The notes below the pieces were generated by a model. It did no database searches, had not been told where the DNA came from, and saw only the letters and a list, made by a program, of their open reading frames with translations. Source: Burkholderiales bacterium (GTDB lineage Bacteria > Pseudomonadota > Gammaproteobacteria > Burkholderiales > SG8-39). Taken from it: 64,000 nucleotides of DNA. Positions 41,416-49,964 of this stretch are shown here, piece after piece. The stretch is taken from contig JACZJT010000012.1 of assembly GCA_014860445.1 (NCBI GenBank), positions 1 through 64,000 on the forward strand, written 5' to 3'. How positions within the stretch are numbered: position 1 is the first letter of the stretch; each line of letters starts with the position of its first letter. A program made the translations under genes and the position numbers.

Positions 41416-43107
41416 CTAGAGGTAGTACATCACCAGGTAGACCGCGAGCAGCGCGCTGATCCATAGCGCCATCGCCCCAGTCGACAGCGTGCGCGCCAGC
41501 GGCCCCTCGGACGCATGCAGGTCTCGCATGACCCGAACTAGCGGCGCTCCGATCCACAATATAGCTTCCACAAAGGCCAGGCGAGCGGCCGCTATTCCCG
41601 CGCCGGCGACACCGGCCAGCGCCGGCGCAAACTTGCGATACGACCAGTCCGAATCCAGATTGATCGCGCGCAGTTCCGGCGGATAGATCCCGGTGCGCAT
41701 CAGCACCGAGAACGCGAGGGCGGAAAACAGAAGCAGCTGCAATTGCGTCACCACGTGCGCGCCCGTGTAAGGTACGAACGCCACCGGGTACGGCAGCAGC
41801 GCGTAGAGGGCGTCTGGATAGACGCCGATGCCTATGCACATTGCTGCGGTCAGTCCCATCGCGAGCAGCATGTTGCGCGGCGCCTCGGCACAGCGGATTC
41901 CAGAATCGTGGCCGAAGAAAGCGAAGTAAGGGATCTTGATCCCTGAATGGTGGAACACGCCGGCCGAAGCGAACAGCAGCACCAGCCAGGTAATGACGTA
42001 CCCGCCATCCGCCGCCGCAGTCAGGATCAGCGCCTTGCTGATGAAGCCGCTGAACAGGGGAAAAGCGGAGATGGACGCAGCGCCGACGATGCAGAACCCC
42101 GTGGTCCAGGGCATCGACTTGTACAGCCCGCCAAGTTGCGAGCCGTTGACCGTGCCCGCACGCAGCAGCACCGCTCCCATCGACATGAACAGCAGCGCCT
42201 TGTACAGAATGTGCGAGAACGCGTGCGCCACCGTACCGTCGATCGCAAGCTCGGTACCTATGCCTATGCCCACCACCATAAAGCCGAGCTGGTTGTTCAG
42301 GCTGTAGGCCAGCACCCGCCGCAGGTCGTTTTCTATCACCGCGTAGAAGATCGGGAATGCGGTCATCAGCGCGCCGACCCAGATCAGCATTTCGGTGCCT
42401 GCGTAACCGCGCGCAAGCGCATACACCGCAAGCTTGGTTGTGAATGCGGAGAGCCATACGGTGCCCGTTACCGTGGCCTCCGGGTAGGCGTCCTGCAGCC
42501 AGTTGTGCAGCAGCGGGAAGGCGCATTTAATGCCGAACGCAAGCAGGATCAGCCATCCGCCGGGCGCGGCGAGGCCGAGCAGATCGAAGCGGATCGAGCC
42601 TGTTGCCTGGTAGTGCACCACCGCCCCGGCAAGCAGCAGCATGCCGGAGGCAAGCTGCACCAGCAGGTAGCGCATCGCGGCGCGCCGCGAACGCTCGGTG
42701 CGCCGCGCCCAGATCAGCACCACCGAGGTTACCGCAGTCAACTCCCAGAAAATGAACAGAGTGATCAGATCGCCGGCAAACACCGCGCCGAGTGCGCTGC
42801 CGGCGTAGGCGAGCGCTGACACCTGCTGGTAGGGGTCGTCGTCGTGCAGCGAATAGATTACGTTCAGCAGCGTGGCGATGGTAAAGATATATCCGAAAAC
42901 CAGGCTCAAACGGTCTACCCGCATCAAGATCAGGGTTTCACCGAGAAACCGTGCCTGGGCGTACTCGCCCACCGGAATCGCCACGAGATGGGCGAACGCA
43001 AGAACAGGCAGCGCCAGCATCCAGGCGGCACGCGCGCGACCGCGAAGAAACGGTACCGCCAGCGCCCCGAGGATGAGTATCAGCGCGGTCGGAAGCTCAA
43101 CGCTCAT
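41416..43107 (-). CDS. Mrp-type cation/proton antiporter D-family subunit (third copy)
   Basis: A 563-residue protein of the NuoL/M/N-MrpD family with about 14-16 helices. Conserved proton-path residues are present: Glu in FIFWELTAVTS, Lys in GIKCAFPLLHNWLQDAYPEA, Lys in TTKLAVYALARG and FISKALILTAA. It is the last gene of the ten-gene antiporter operon and overlaps the small gene upstream. In contrast to MrpA, it lacks the long C-terminal extension. It could take the MrpA-like place in a split complex; this is inference. Confidence 0.88.
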   Translation of the reverse strand: MSVELPTALILILGALAVPFLRGRARAAWMLALPVLAFAHLVAIPVGEYAQARFLGETLILMRVDRLSLVFGYIFTIATLLNVIYSLHDDDPYQQVSALAYAGSALGAVFAGDLITLFIFWELTAVTSVVLIWARRTERSRRAAMRYLLVQLASGMLLLAGAVVHYQATGSIRFDLLGLAAPGGWLILLAFGIKCAFPLLHNWLQDAYPEATVTGTVWLSAFTTKLAVYALARGYAGTEMLIWVGALMTAFPIFYAVIENDLRRVLAYSLNNQLGFMVVGIGIGTELAIDGTVAHAFSHILYKALLFMSMGAVLLRAGTVNGSQLGGLYKSMPWTTGFCIVGAASISAFPLFSGFISKALILTAAADGGYVITWLVLLFASAGVFHHSGIKIPYFAFFGHDSGIRCAEAPRNMLLAMGLTAAMCIGIGVYPDALYALLPYPVAFVPYTGAHVVTQLQLLLFSALAFSVLMRTGIYPPELRAINLDSDWSYRKFAPALAGVAGAGIAAARLAFVEAILWIGAPLVRVMRDLHASEGPLARTLSTGAMALWISALLAVYLVMYYL

Positions 43108-43345
43108 AGTAATCCTCTGCGCGCTTCAGGATCTTGCGCAGCATCTTGGCCGCGAGCACCAGACCGACGCAGGCGAAGAAACCGAAGAAACCGAAAAATC
43201 CGAACCATTCTGCGAATCCAAATGCCTCGTGCTTGTGGATCAACGGGTCGATCAGCAGCAGCACACCGCATACGATCCACACGGCCCAGTAGACTTTAGT
43301 TACGTTCTCCTTGCGATCCAGCCAGTAGGATTTCGTTTGGCTCAT
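43097..43345 (-). CDS. small two-helix membrane protein in the antiporter operon
   Basis: An 82-residue protein with two predicted helices (about 17-36 and 44-66); the second is very aromatic (FGFFGFFGFF). I recognise no family. ATG 43345 has a GGAG six bases upstream and is preferred over a TTG at 43366 that overlaps the preceding stop. It lies between the second and third D-type subunits and overlaps the latter's start by 11 bases. It is plausibly an accessory subunit of the antiporter. Confidence 0.65.
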   Translation of the reverse strand: MSQTKSYWLDRKENVTKVYWAVWIVCGVLLLIDPLIHKHEAFGFAEWFGFFGFFGFFACVGLVLAAKMLRKILKRAEDYYER

Positions 43346-43362
43346 GCCCGGCTCCGGTGTGC

Positions 43363-44817
43363 TCAAAATCCCGCCAGCTGCCGCGCGAGGGCCAGCGGTA
43401 TCTGAGGATAGAAAAACAGCCCGACGGTAAGCGACGCAGTGGCGCAGAGCGCGATCACCATGGTCAACGGCGCCTCGCCGTGATCTGCGCCCTGAGCCGG
43501 CGCCTTGAAGAACGCGGCGTAAAGGATGGGCAGGAAATACGCGGCGTTAAGCAGCGCGCTTACGCCGAGCACAGCCATCACGAGGTAGTGCCCGGTTGCA
43601 GCCGCACCCTGAAAAATGAACCATTTGCTCACGAAGCCCACCGCCGGTGGCACGCCGATCAGCGATAGCGCGCCCACCGCGAACGCGCCCAGGGTCCAGG
43701 GCATGCGCCGGCCGATGCCGTCAAGCTGGCTCACCTCGGTTTTGTGCGACGCTGTGTAGATCGCGCCCGCGGCGAAGAACAGCGTGATCTTGCTGACCGC
43801 ATGCGCGGCGATATGCAGCGCCGCCCCCACGACCGACAGCGGCGCGAGCAGCGATACCGACAGAACGATGTAGGACAGCTGACTCACGGTCGAGTAGGCA
43901 AGCCGGCGTTTAAGATTGTCCGAACGCAGTGCAACGATCGACGCGGCGATGATCGTGAATCCGGCTACAAACGGCAGCCATTCAACGCTGGCGAGTCCGG
44001 CGATCCGCTCAACGCCGAATACGTAGACGACGACTTTCACCACCGAAAACACGCCCGCCTTTACCACGGCCACCGCGTGCAGCAAAGCGGATACCGGCGT
44101 AGGCGCTACCATCGCGGCCGGCAGCCAGCGATGGAACGGCATCAGCGCCGCTTTGCCGATGCCGAACATATACAGGGCTAGCAGCCCGCCGATGGCGGCG
44201 TTCGACACTCCGCCCCCCAATATTCCGCCTGCCTTGAACTCCAGCGTGCCGGCCACCGCCCAGGTAATGACGATCGCCGGCAGCAGGAACACGATCGAGG
44301 TGGCAAGCAGGTAACCCAGGTACAGACGCCCGCCACGCCGCGCTTCGTCATCGCCGTGATGCGTCACCAGCGGATAGGTAATCAGCGTCAGTGCTTCGTA
44401 GAACAGGTATAGCGTGAGCAGGTTGGCGCTGAATGCGATCCCCATGGTGCAGGCGAGCGCCAGGGCGAAACAGACATAGAAGCGCGTCTGGTGCGGCTCG
44501 CGGTTCGCGCGCATATAGCCGATCGAGTAAATCGAATTGACGATCCACAGGGTCGACGCCACCAGCGCGAACAGCATGCCCAGCGGCTCGATGCGCAGGG
44601 AAAGCGCGATCCCGGGCAGCATTTGCACCAGCATCACCTGCGGCTGCGCCCCGCCAAGCACCGGGCCGAGCAAGGACAGCACACAATAAAGCAGGCTGCC
44701 TGCCGTTACCAAGGTGACCGTCTCGCGCAAATCAGGCCAGCGGTCACAGGCCGCAATCGCCAACGCGCCCAGCGCCGGGATGAACAGCGCGGCAAGCAGC
44801 ATCGACTCCACGCTCAC
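43363..44817 (-). CDS. Mrp-type cation/proton antiporter D-family subunit (second copy)
   Basis: A 484-residue member of the NuoM/MrpD family. Key residues: Glu in YLFYEALTLITYP, Lys in GIGKAALMPFHRWLPAAM followed by VAPTPVSALLHAVAVVKAG (the family signature), Lys in HAVSKITLFFAAG and FVSKWFIFQGAA. All antiport/proton-channel positions look intact. The GTG at 44817 overlaps the previous stop (GTGA) and gives the typical N terminus; the longer frame to 44916 has no support. Confidence 0.9.
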   Translation of the reverse strand: MSVESMLLAALFIPALGALAIAACDRWPDLRETVTLVTAGSLLYCVLSLLGPVLGGAQPQVMLVQMLPGIALSLRIEPLGMLFALVASTLWIVNSIYSIGYMRANREPHQTRFYVCFALALACTMGIAFSANLLTLYLFYEALTLITYPLVTHHGDDEARRGGRLYLGYLLATSIVFLLPAIVITWAVAGTLEFKAGGILGGGVSNAAIGGLLALYMFGIGKAALMPFHRWLPAAMVAPTPVSALLHAVAVVKAGVFSVVKVVVYVFGVERIAGLASVEWLPFVAGFTIIAASIVALRSDNLKRRLAYSTVSQLSYIVLSVSLLAPLSVVGAALHIAAHAVSKITLFFAAGAIYTASHKTEVSQLDGIGRRMPWTLGAFAVGALSLIGVPPAVGFVSKWFIFQGAAATGHYLVMAVLGVSALLNAAYFLPILYAAFFKAPAQGADHGEAPLTMVIALCATASLTVGLFFYPQIPLALARQLAGF

Positions 44818-46295
44818 GGCGCGCCACCCAGCAGTAGCGCGGCGGCCGCCCGGGCGCCGTCCAGCGGCAAGGACGTGTCCAGACCGAAATAGACGCAAGC
44901 GGCGACCATGATCCACGCGGGAATCAGCATTGACCCCGGCGCCTCAGCCAGCCGCGCCGCACCCGGCTCCGGCTCGCGAAAATAGGCCACCTCGACAAAG
45001 CGCCAGACGTAGGCCACGGCGATCAGTGAACTGACGACCAGCAAAACCGCGAGTCCCCAGTAACCGTGCTCTATCGCGCCCAGTACGAGATACCACTTGC
45101 TAATGAAACCCGCGGTCCCGGGAACGCCGATCAGACTCATGCCACCGAGTACGATGCCGAACGATGTGAGTGGCATGGTTTTGGCCAGCCCTGCGACGCG
45201 CTCCAGGCTGGTTGAGCCGACCCGCAAAGCAACGCCACCCAGAAGCAAGAATATCGCGCCCTTGGTGATACCGTGATTGAACAGGTGTACCACTGCGCCG
45301 GTCATTCCGGCCTTGTTCGCCAGCCCCATACCCATGGTGATATACCCGATTTGAGCCACACTGGAATAGGCAAACATGCGCTTGAGGTCGCGCTGGAACA
45401 CGGCTACCAAAGACGCGCTCACCACCGCCAGCACCGACAGCCCGATCAGGACTTCTGCCATCGGCAAGCGCCCGAACACCAGCGGCACGCCGAATATCAG
45501 GAAGTAGTAGCGCAGCAGCACGTAGACCGACACCTTGGTCGCGCTGGCGGCGAGGAACGAGGTGATCGCAGAGGGCGCGTAGGCGTAGGCGTTCGGCAGC
45601 CAAAAATGCAGCGGGAACAGCGCCAGCTTCAGCCCCACTCCTGCCGTGATGAACGCGAGTGCAGCCAGCACCGGGCGCATTTCGTGGACATCGCGCAGTC
45701 GCTGCGCCATGTCGGCGAGGTTGAGCGTGCCGGTCATGAGGTAGAGCAGCCCTACACCGATGATGTAGAACGTGGCGCCTATGGTTCCCAGGACCAGATA
45801 CTGGTAGGCCGCGAGCAGCGCGCGGCGATTACGTCCGAGCGCGATCAGCACGTAGGTGGACAACGACGAAATTTCGAGGAATACGAAGAGGTTGAATGCG
45901 TCGCCGGTGATGGTGATGCCGAGCAGTCCGGCCAGACACAGGGAAAACATGGTGAAGACAAGATAGTGCTGGTCGCGCGGCAGTTCCGCCGCTACGCTGG
46001 TCCGCGCGTAGGGCGCGACGACGGATGCGACCAGGCTGACCAGCACGAGCACGAAGGAATTGAGTGCATCGACCCGGTACTCGATGCCCCAGGGCGGCGG
46101 CCAGTTTCCCATGGCATACGAAATTACGCCGACCTCGCGCACCTTGACCGCGAGCGCAAACGCGATCGCAAGCGTGGTCCAACTCACCGCAACGGCCACG
46201 AGCCAGGCGAAGGTCCCGCGCCGCACCAGCATCATCAGCGGCGCCGCCAGCAGCGGCACCACCACCTGCAGCGCGGGAAGGTGGTCGGCGATCAC
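44814..46295 (-). CDS. mnhD: Mrp cation/proton antiporter subunit D
   Basis: A 493-residue MrpD/MnhD with about 14 helices. Conserved residues: Glu in FVFLEISSLSTY (about 142), Lys in GLKLALFPLHFWLPNAY, Lys in ATKVSVYVLLRYY, Lys in HGITKGAIFLLLGG and Lys in FISKWYLVLG. It is directly downstream of mnhC with a four-base ATGA-type overlap, as in standard Mrp operons, and so is the best match for the canonical D subunit among the three. Confidence 0.93.
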   Translation of the reverse strand: MIADHLPALQVVVPLLAAPLMMLVRRGTFAWLVAVAVSWTTLAIAFALAVKVREVGVISYAMGNWPPPWGIEYRVDALNSFVLVLVSLVASVVAPYARTSVAAELPRDQHYLVFTMFSLCLAGLLGITITGDAFNLFVFLEISSLSTYVLIALGRNRRALLAAYQYLVLGTIGATFYIIGVGLLYLMTGTLNLADMAQRLRDVHEMRPVLAALAFITAGVGLKLALFPLHFWLPNAYAYAPSAITSFLAASATKVSVYVLLRYYFLIFGVPLVFGRLPMAEVLIGLSVLAVVSASLVAVFQRDLKRMFAYSSVAQIGYITMGMGLANKAGMTGAVVHLFNHGITKGAIFLLLGGVALRVGSTSLERVAGLAKTMPLTSFGIVLGGMSLIGVPGTAGFISKWYLVLGAIEHGYWGLAVLLVVSSLIAVAYVWRFVEVAYFREPEPGAARLAEAPGSMLIPAWIMVAACVYFGLDTSLPLDGARAAAALLLGGAP

Positions 46296-46657
46296 TCTTC
46301 CGCTTCCTCTGCGCGGTCCTTCTCGAGGATCTCGTCCTCCTCGATCGTGTCGTAGGCCTCGCGTATGCGCACCACGATGGCCAGGCCCAGCGCGAGCGTG
46401 GCGACGCCAACGACGATCGCCGTCAGGATCAGCACGTGCGGCAGCGGGTTGGAATAGGTGTGGAACGAGGCGGCGAGGATGGGCGCAGTACCGCCGATCA
46501 GCTTACCTGGCGCGATGTACAGCAGATAGACCGAGGTCTGAAAAATGCCCAGGCCGATCAGCTTTTTTACCAGGTTGCCGCGTGCGATCACGATGTACAA
46601 CCCGGCGATCATCAGGAAAATCGTGACCCAGTAGGTATAGTGCCCCGGGAAACTCAC
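46292..46657 (-). CDS. mnhC: Mrp cation/proton antiporter subunit C
   Basis: A 121-residue NuoK-like subunit with three helices (about 8-26, 30-52, 72-97). The signature GLYIVIARGNLVKKLIGLGI and NPLPHVLILTAIVVGVAT is clear. The C-terminal tail is strongly acidic (Glu/Asp rich). It overlaps mnhB upstream and mnhD downstream by four bases each, consistent with tight translational coupling. Confidence 0.93.
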   Translation of the reverse strand: MSFPGHYTYWVTIFLMIAGLYIVIARGNLVKKLIGLGIFQTSVYLLYIAPGKLIGGTAPILAASFHTYSNPLPHVLILTAIVVGVATLALGLAIVVRIREAYDTIEEDEILEKDRAEEAEE

Positions 46658-47085
46658 GCTTCGTCCACCACGCGCCGGCGTTCGGCGAACTGATAAAACA
46701 CTTTTGTCATGACACCCGATACTGTGAGTGCCACGCCGACCTCGACCCAGAATATGCCGCGCTCCTGTCCGTGCACGGTGTCGTGTGCGAGCACGAAATA
46801 GTCGAGGTAATTGCCCCCCATCAGAATGCCGAACACGCCCACGCCGCCGAAAATCAGCACGCCCGCGGCGATCATGCTTTCGACTATCCTGTCGGGCGCG
46901 AATCTGCGTGCAGCGGGCAGGCCGAATATGATGGCGTAAAAGATGACCGCCGCGGCCGTGATCACGCCGGCCTGGAACCCGCCGCCCGGTCCGAAGTCGC
47001 CGTGGAACTGAACGTAGAGCGCGAACAGCAGCACGAACGGAATCAGCAGCTTGCCGAGGACCCGCAGCACCAGATCGCGCATCAT
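46654..47085 (-). CDS. mnhB: Mrp cation/proton antiporter subunit B
   Basis: A 143-residue MnhB with four helices. Diagnostic stretch: HGDFGPGGGFQAGVITAAAVI (GxxxGPGGGFxxG-like). It follows the MbhD/E-like gene with a four-base overlap. It is required for the activity of Mrp complexes in studied bacteria, although its exact role in transport is not fixed. Confidence 0.92.
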   Translation of the reverse strand: MMRDLVLRVLGKLLIPFVLLFALYVQFHGDFGPGGGFQAGVITAAAVIFYAIIFGLPAARRFAPDRIVESMIAAGVLIFGGVGVFGILMGGNYLDYFVLAHDTVHGQERGIFWVEVGVALTVSGVMTKVFYQFAERRRVVDEA

Positions 47086-47600
47086 TTCTTCTTCTCCGAT
47101 CGGCGGCGGCGCAGCAAGGCGATCACACCGGCCCCTGCGGTGAATACCACCGTGGTCTCGCCCAATGTGTCATAGCCGCGATAGCTGGCGAGTACAGAGG
47201 TCACGACATTGGGCACGCCGGTTTCGCGCAATGAATCGAGCAGGTAGCGCGGCGCGACATGCGTGTGTATCGCCGCCTGCGGGTCGGAAAATGCCGGCAG
47301 GCCGAAAGTGCCGTAGACCAGTGCCGCGCCGATGACGATGGACACGAACAATGGCAGCAAGGGGCGGCGCAGCGGCTTAACCTCGTCGCCGCGGGTGAGA
47401 TGAAGCGCTCCAAGCAATAGCACGGTGGACATGCCGGCGCCCACGGACGCCTCGGTCATCGCCACGTCTACCGCGTCCAGCGCGACCAATGCCGTGGCCA
47501 TCAGAAAACTGTAGATGGAACCGAATACCACCACCGCAAACAGATTGCGCTGCACCACGATCGCGACGGTGATCAGCGCCATCATGGTGAGCAGCGTCAT
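47082..47600 (-). CDS. MrpA C-terminal-like subunit (MbhD + MbhE-like domains)
   Basis: A 172-residue protein that corresponds to the C-terminal part of MrpA encoded separately. Residues about 1-75 resemble the MbhD/DUF4040 domain (FAVVVFGSIYSFLMATAL, VDVAMTEASVGAGMSTVLLL). Residues about 90-165 resemble MbhE (VPNVVTSVLASYRGYDTLGETTV). The ATG at 47600 follows mnhG by five bases; the longer frame upstream overlaps mnhG and is unlikely. It supports a split-MrpA layout. Confidence 0.85.
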   Translation of the reverse strand: MTLLTMMALITVAIVVQRNLFAVVVFGSIYSFLMATALVALDAVDVAMTEASVGAGMSTVLLLGALHLTRGDEVKPLRRPLLPLFVSIVIGAALVYGTFGLPAFSDPQAAIHTHVAPRYLLDSLRETGVPNVVTSVLASYRGYDTLGETTVVFTAGAGVIALLRRRRSEKKK

Positions 47601-47605
47601 GACGA

Positions 47606-47932
47606 TCAGGGTTTCGATGAATCGTCTCCCGAAGCAAGCAGCGGTTGCAGTCCGCGCGCGCGCGCTGCTTTGGCCAGCGCATGCGTGGCGGTGGGGTTGG
47701 CAAAAAGCAGGAGCAAACCGATCATCACCAGTTTCACCGCGATCAGGGTGAACCCGGCCTGCAACATCATGCCGAATAGCAGCAATCCGGCCCCTATGGT
47801 GTCGGTGATGCTGGCCGCATGCATGCGCGTATAAAAGTCGGGCATGCGCACCAACCCGATCGCCCCAATCACGCAGAATATGCCGCCCGCGACGATACAG
47901 ACCCAGCTCAGGACATCCACCAACATACTCAC
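47606..47932 (-). CDS. mnhG: Mrp cation/proton antiporter subunit G
   Basis: A 108-residue MnhG/PhaG with three helices. The family motif GLVRMPDFYTRMHAASITDTIGAGLLLFG is partially spelled by VRMPDFYTRMHAASITDT (about 28-45). A short polar tail follows (about 85-108). It overlaps mnhF by four bases. Confidence 0.93.
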   Translation of the reverse strand: MSMLVDVLSWVCIVAGGIFCVIGAIGLVRMPDFYTRMHAASITDTIGAGLLLFGMMLQAGFTLIAVKLVMIGLLLLFANPTATHALAKAARARGLQPLLASGDDSSKP

Positions 47933-48213
47933 GGTTGCTTCTCCACATGTTCCCCGGGGTCGCCGAGATCACCGTGGCGGAAATACTTCAGCACTGCGAT
48001 CGTGCCCACGATATTGAGCAAGCCGTACACCAGGGCGAGGTCGAGGAATTCCGGCCGGCCATTGAGGAAGCCAAGCATCGCAAGCATCATCATCGCGACG
48101 GTACCTACGGTGTTCGCGGCCTGCAGGCGGTCGAATACCGTCGGCCCGAGAATCGCGCGAACCAGTGCGAGAGCAAGCGCAAGCAACAAGGCAATGGCGC
48201 CGGCTGCGAACAT
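47929..48213 (-). CDS. mnhF: Mrp cation/proton antiporter subunit F
   Basis: A 94-residue MnhF with three helices. The core ILGPTVFDRLQAANTVGT (about 21-38) and the FLDLALVYGLLNIVGTIAVLKYF stretch are typical. The start overlaps the mnhE stop by one base (TGATG). The tail is hydrophilic. Confidence 0.93.
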   Translation of the reverse strand: MFAAGAIALLLALALALVRAILGPTVFDRLQAANTVGTVAMMMLAMLGFLNGRPEFLDLALVYGLLNIVGTIAVLKYFRHGDLGDPGEHVEKQP

Positions 48214-48689
48214 CAGCGATAGCCCTCGACCTTCGACACGCGCCGGTCCATCTCGCTGTCGATCACGCCGGCGCCGGCGGCGCGGGTCAGTCCATGCACC
48301 AGGAATTCATCCTGCGTCGCCTCAACGGTGATGGTCCCCGGTGTGAGCGTGATCGAATTGGCATGGGTGGCGAGCCCGACCTGCGATCGCTGCGTGGGCT
48401 TGAATCGAACCAGCACGGGACTGATCGGAAGATTTGGATCGATGATGATTTTGCTTACATCCCAGGCAGATTTCGCGATTTCCTTGATCAGCCAGGGCCA
48501 ATACAGCACCACCGATGCGATCATCTGGATCGGGTGGCCTTCGCGATCGACGATTTTCATGCGCCACGCGAGCAACACCACGGCGAGCGCCGAACCGGCG
48601 CCGGCACTTAGCAGAAACGGTTCGAAATAGCCCGACAGCAGAATCCAGAACGCGTAAAGCACGACGCCCAGGCTGGCCAAATGCAACAT
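48213..48689 (-). CDS. mnhE: Mrp cation/proton antiporter subunit E
   Basis: A 158-residue MnhE with two to three N-terminal helices and a soluble C-terminal domain (SITLTPGTITVEATQDEFLVHG is the family hallmark; residues about 113-134). The ATG at 48689 is preceded by AAAGGAG seven bases upstream, deciding it over the frame that extends to 48758. It is the first gene of the antiporter operon in the order E-F-G-(MbhDE)-B-C-D-D-small-D. Confidence 0.92.
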   Translation of the reverse strand: MLHLASLGVVLYAFWILLSGYFEPFLLSAGAGSALAVVLLAWRMKIVDREGHPIQMIASVVLYWPWLIKEIAKSAWDVSKIIIDPNLPISPVLVRFKPTQRSQVGLATHANSITLTPGTITVEATQDEFLVHGLTRAAGAGVIDSEMDRRVSKVEGYR

Positions 48690-48840
48690 CCGATAGCTCC
48701 TTTGGTCGCGATCGCGGACCGTGCGTTCGCGTCTCTGCGCGGTCTTCGCCGCGCCCATGAATTCTACAGGGGCGTGCCGCTTCAGACAACACGATCACTC
48801 TCGTAATGGGTCCATTATCGCGCGCAAACACGCTGTCTTC

Positions 48841-49857
48841 TCAGCCGCCGAAGCGAAACAGTACGTAGACATTCGACAGGTATACCAACAGCAGCAGAAT
48901 GCTGATCCATCCGACAGCGCGAAACACCCTGCCCGGCGGCCGGTAAAGCAAGCCGACGATCACCGCTCCGGTCATCATTACAGCCGACATGACCGAAACG
49001 GCGTGCGTCATCGATGCATGCGCAAGCAGCGGCCCGGGCGCATAGAACACGTCATCGATGGCCAGAATTGTCAGGTTGAACAGATTGCTTCCCAGCAGGT
49101 TTGCGATAGCCATGTCCAGGGCGCCCAAACGAAGCGCCGCAAGGGTAACTGCCAGTTCCGGCAGCGAGGTGGCGAAGGCGATCAACAGTGTCCCGACAAA
49201 TGACACATTCCAGCCTTGGAGCGCGGCGATGTCTTCCCCGACGAACGGCAGCCAGATACCGGCACCCACAACCACCAGCGCCGCCAGCGCGTAGCGAAGC
49301 GCCGCCTGCTTGAGCGTCATGTGCGGGTAGCGCTCGGCTACCTCTTCCGCATACGCGACCCTCTGTTTCTTTTCGTAACTGAAAACGACACGCATGGACA
49401 GCATATAAACCGCCACAATAACGGGGGCGTAGATGCCGACATGCCCCAGAGACAGGCCCGTGATCCGCGGCGCCAGCAGCAGGCTGAAGCCGACGATACC
49501 TAGCAGCAGGACGCCAAAACCGGCAGAAAGAATATGTCCTTGCCTGGCCCTGGTATAAATCGATTCCTCGCGATGAGCGAGATCCAGAACCACGAGATAG
49601 GCCAGATTGAGTACGCAGGCTCCAAGAATATTGCCTGTCGCGATATCGGGCTCGTTGGCTACGGCGACCGAACTTACGCCGGTCGCGAGTTCCGGCAGTG
49701 ACGTGACAGAGGCCAGCAGCACAACGCCGATCCAGGTCCCGCCCAGCCCGGTTTTCTCGGCGATCACGTCACCGTATAGAGACAAGCGCCAGCCGGCCAG
49801 CCCGATCAGGACTGCGCAGACGCCGAACTCAAGCCAGACGAGAGTTGCGTTGGACAC
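48841..49857 (-). CDS. CaCA-family calcium (or sodium/calcium) cation antiporter
   Basis: A 338-residue integral membrane antiporter with two alpha-repeats: LLASVTSLPELATGVSS plus GNILGACVLNL in the first half, and LLIAFATSLPELAVTLAA plus ANLLGSNLFNL in the second. The acidic residues of the SLPE motifs bind the cation. About ten helices with a cytosolic loop around residues 155-180. The GTG at 49857 is chosen as start; a TTG at 49896 would add 13 residues of poor quality. It is 151 bases upstream of mnhE, same strand. Confidence 0.88.
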   Translation of the reverse strand: MSNATLVWLEFGVCAVLIGLAGWRLSLYGDVIAEKTGLGGTWIGVVLLASVTSLPELATGVSSVAVANEPDIATGNILGACVLNLAYLVVLDLAHREESIYTRARQGHILSAGFGVLLLGIVGFSLLLAPRITGLSLGHVGIYAPVIVAVYMLSMRVVFSYEKKQRVAYAEEVAERYPHMTLKQAALRYALAALVVVGAGIWLPFVGEDIAALQGWNVSFVGTLLIAFATSLPELAVTLAALRLGALDMAIANLLGSNLFNLTILAIDDVFYAPGPLLAHASMTHAVSVMSAVMMTGAVIVGLLYRPPGRVFRAVGWISILLLLVYLSNVYVLFRFGG

Positions 49858-49916
49858 GCTGTTGCCATGCTCGCAGGAGAGTGGAATGCATGACAATTAG
49901 AACACGAACAACGCAA

Positions 49917-49942
49917 TCGGGCGCACCTCGCGGCGCGCCCGA
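49917..49942. terminator. hairpin downstream of pntB
   Basis: TCGGGCGC (49917-49924) and GCGCCCGA (49935-49942) form an 8-bp GC stem with a ten-base loop. It begins 22 bases beyond the pntB stop in the direction of transcription. There is no U-tract on the minus strand. Probably a 3' end structure or weak terminator of the pntAB mRNA. Confidence 0.45.
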
Positions 49943-49964
49943 CATTACACTCCTCTGTTGCCGC

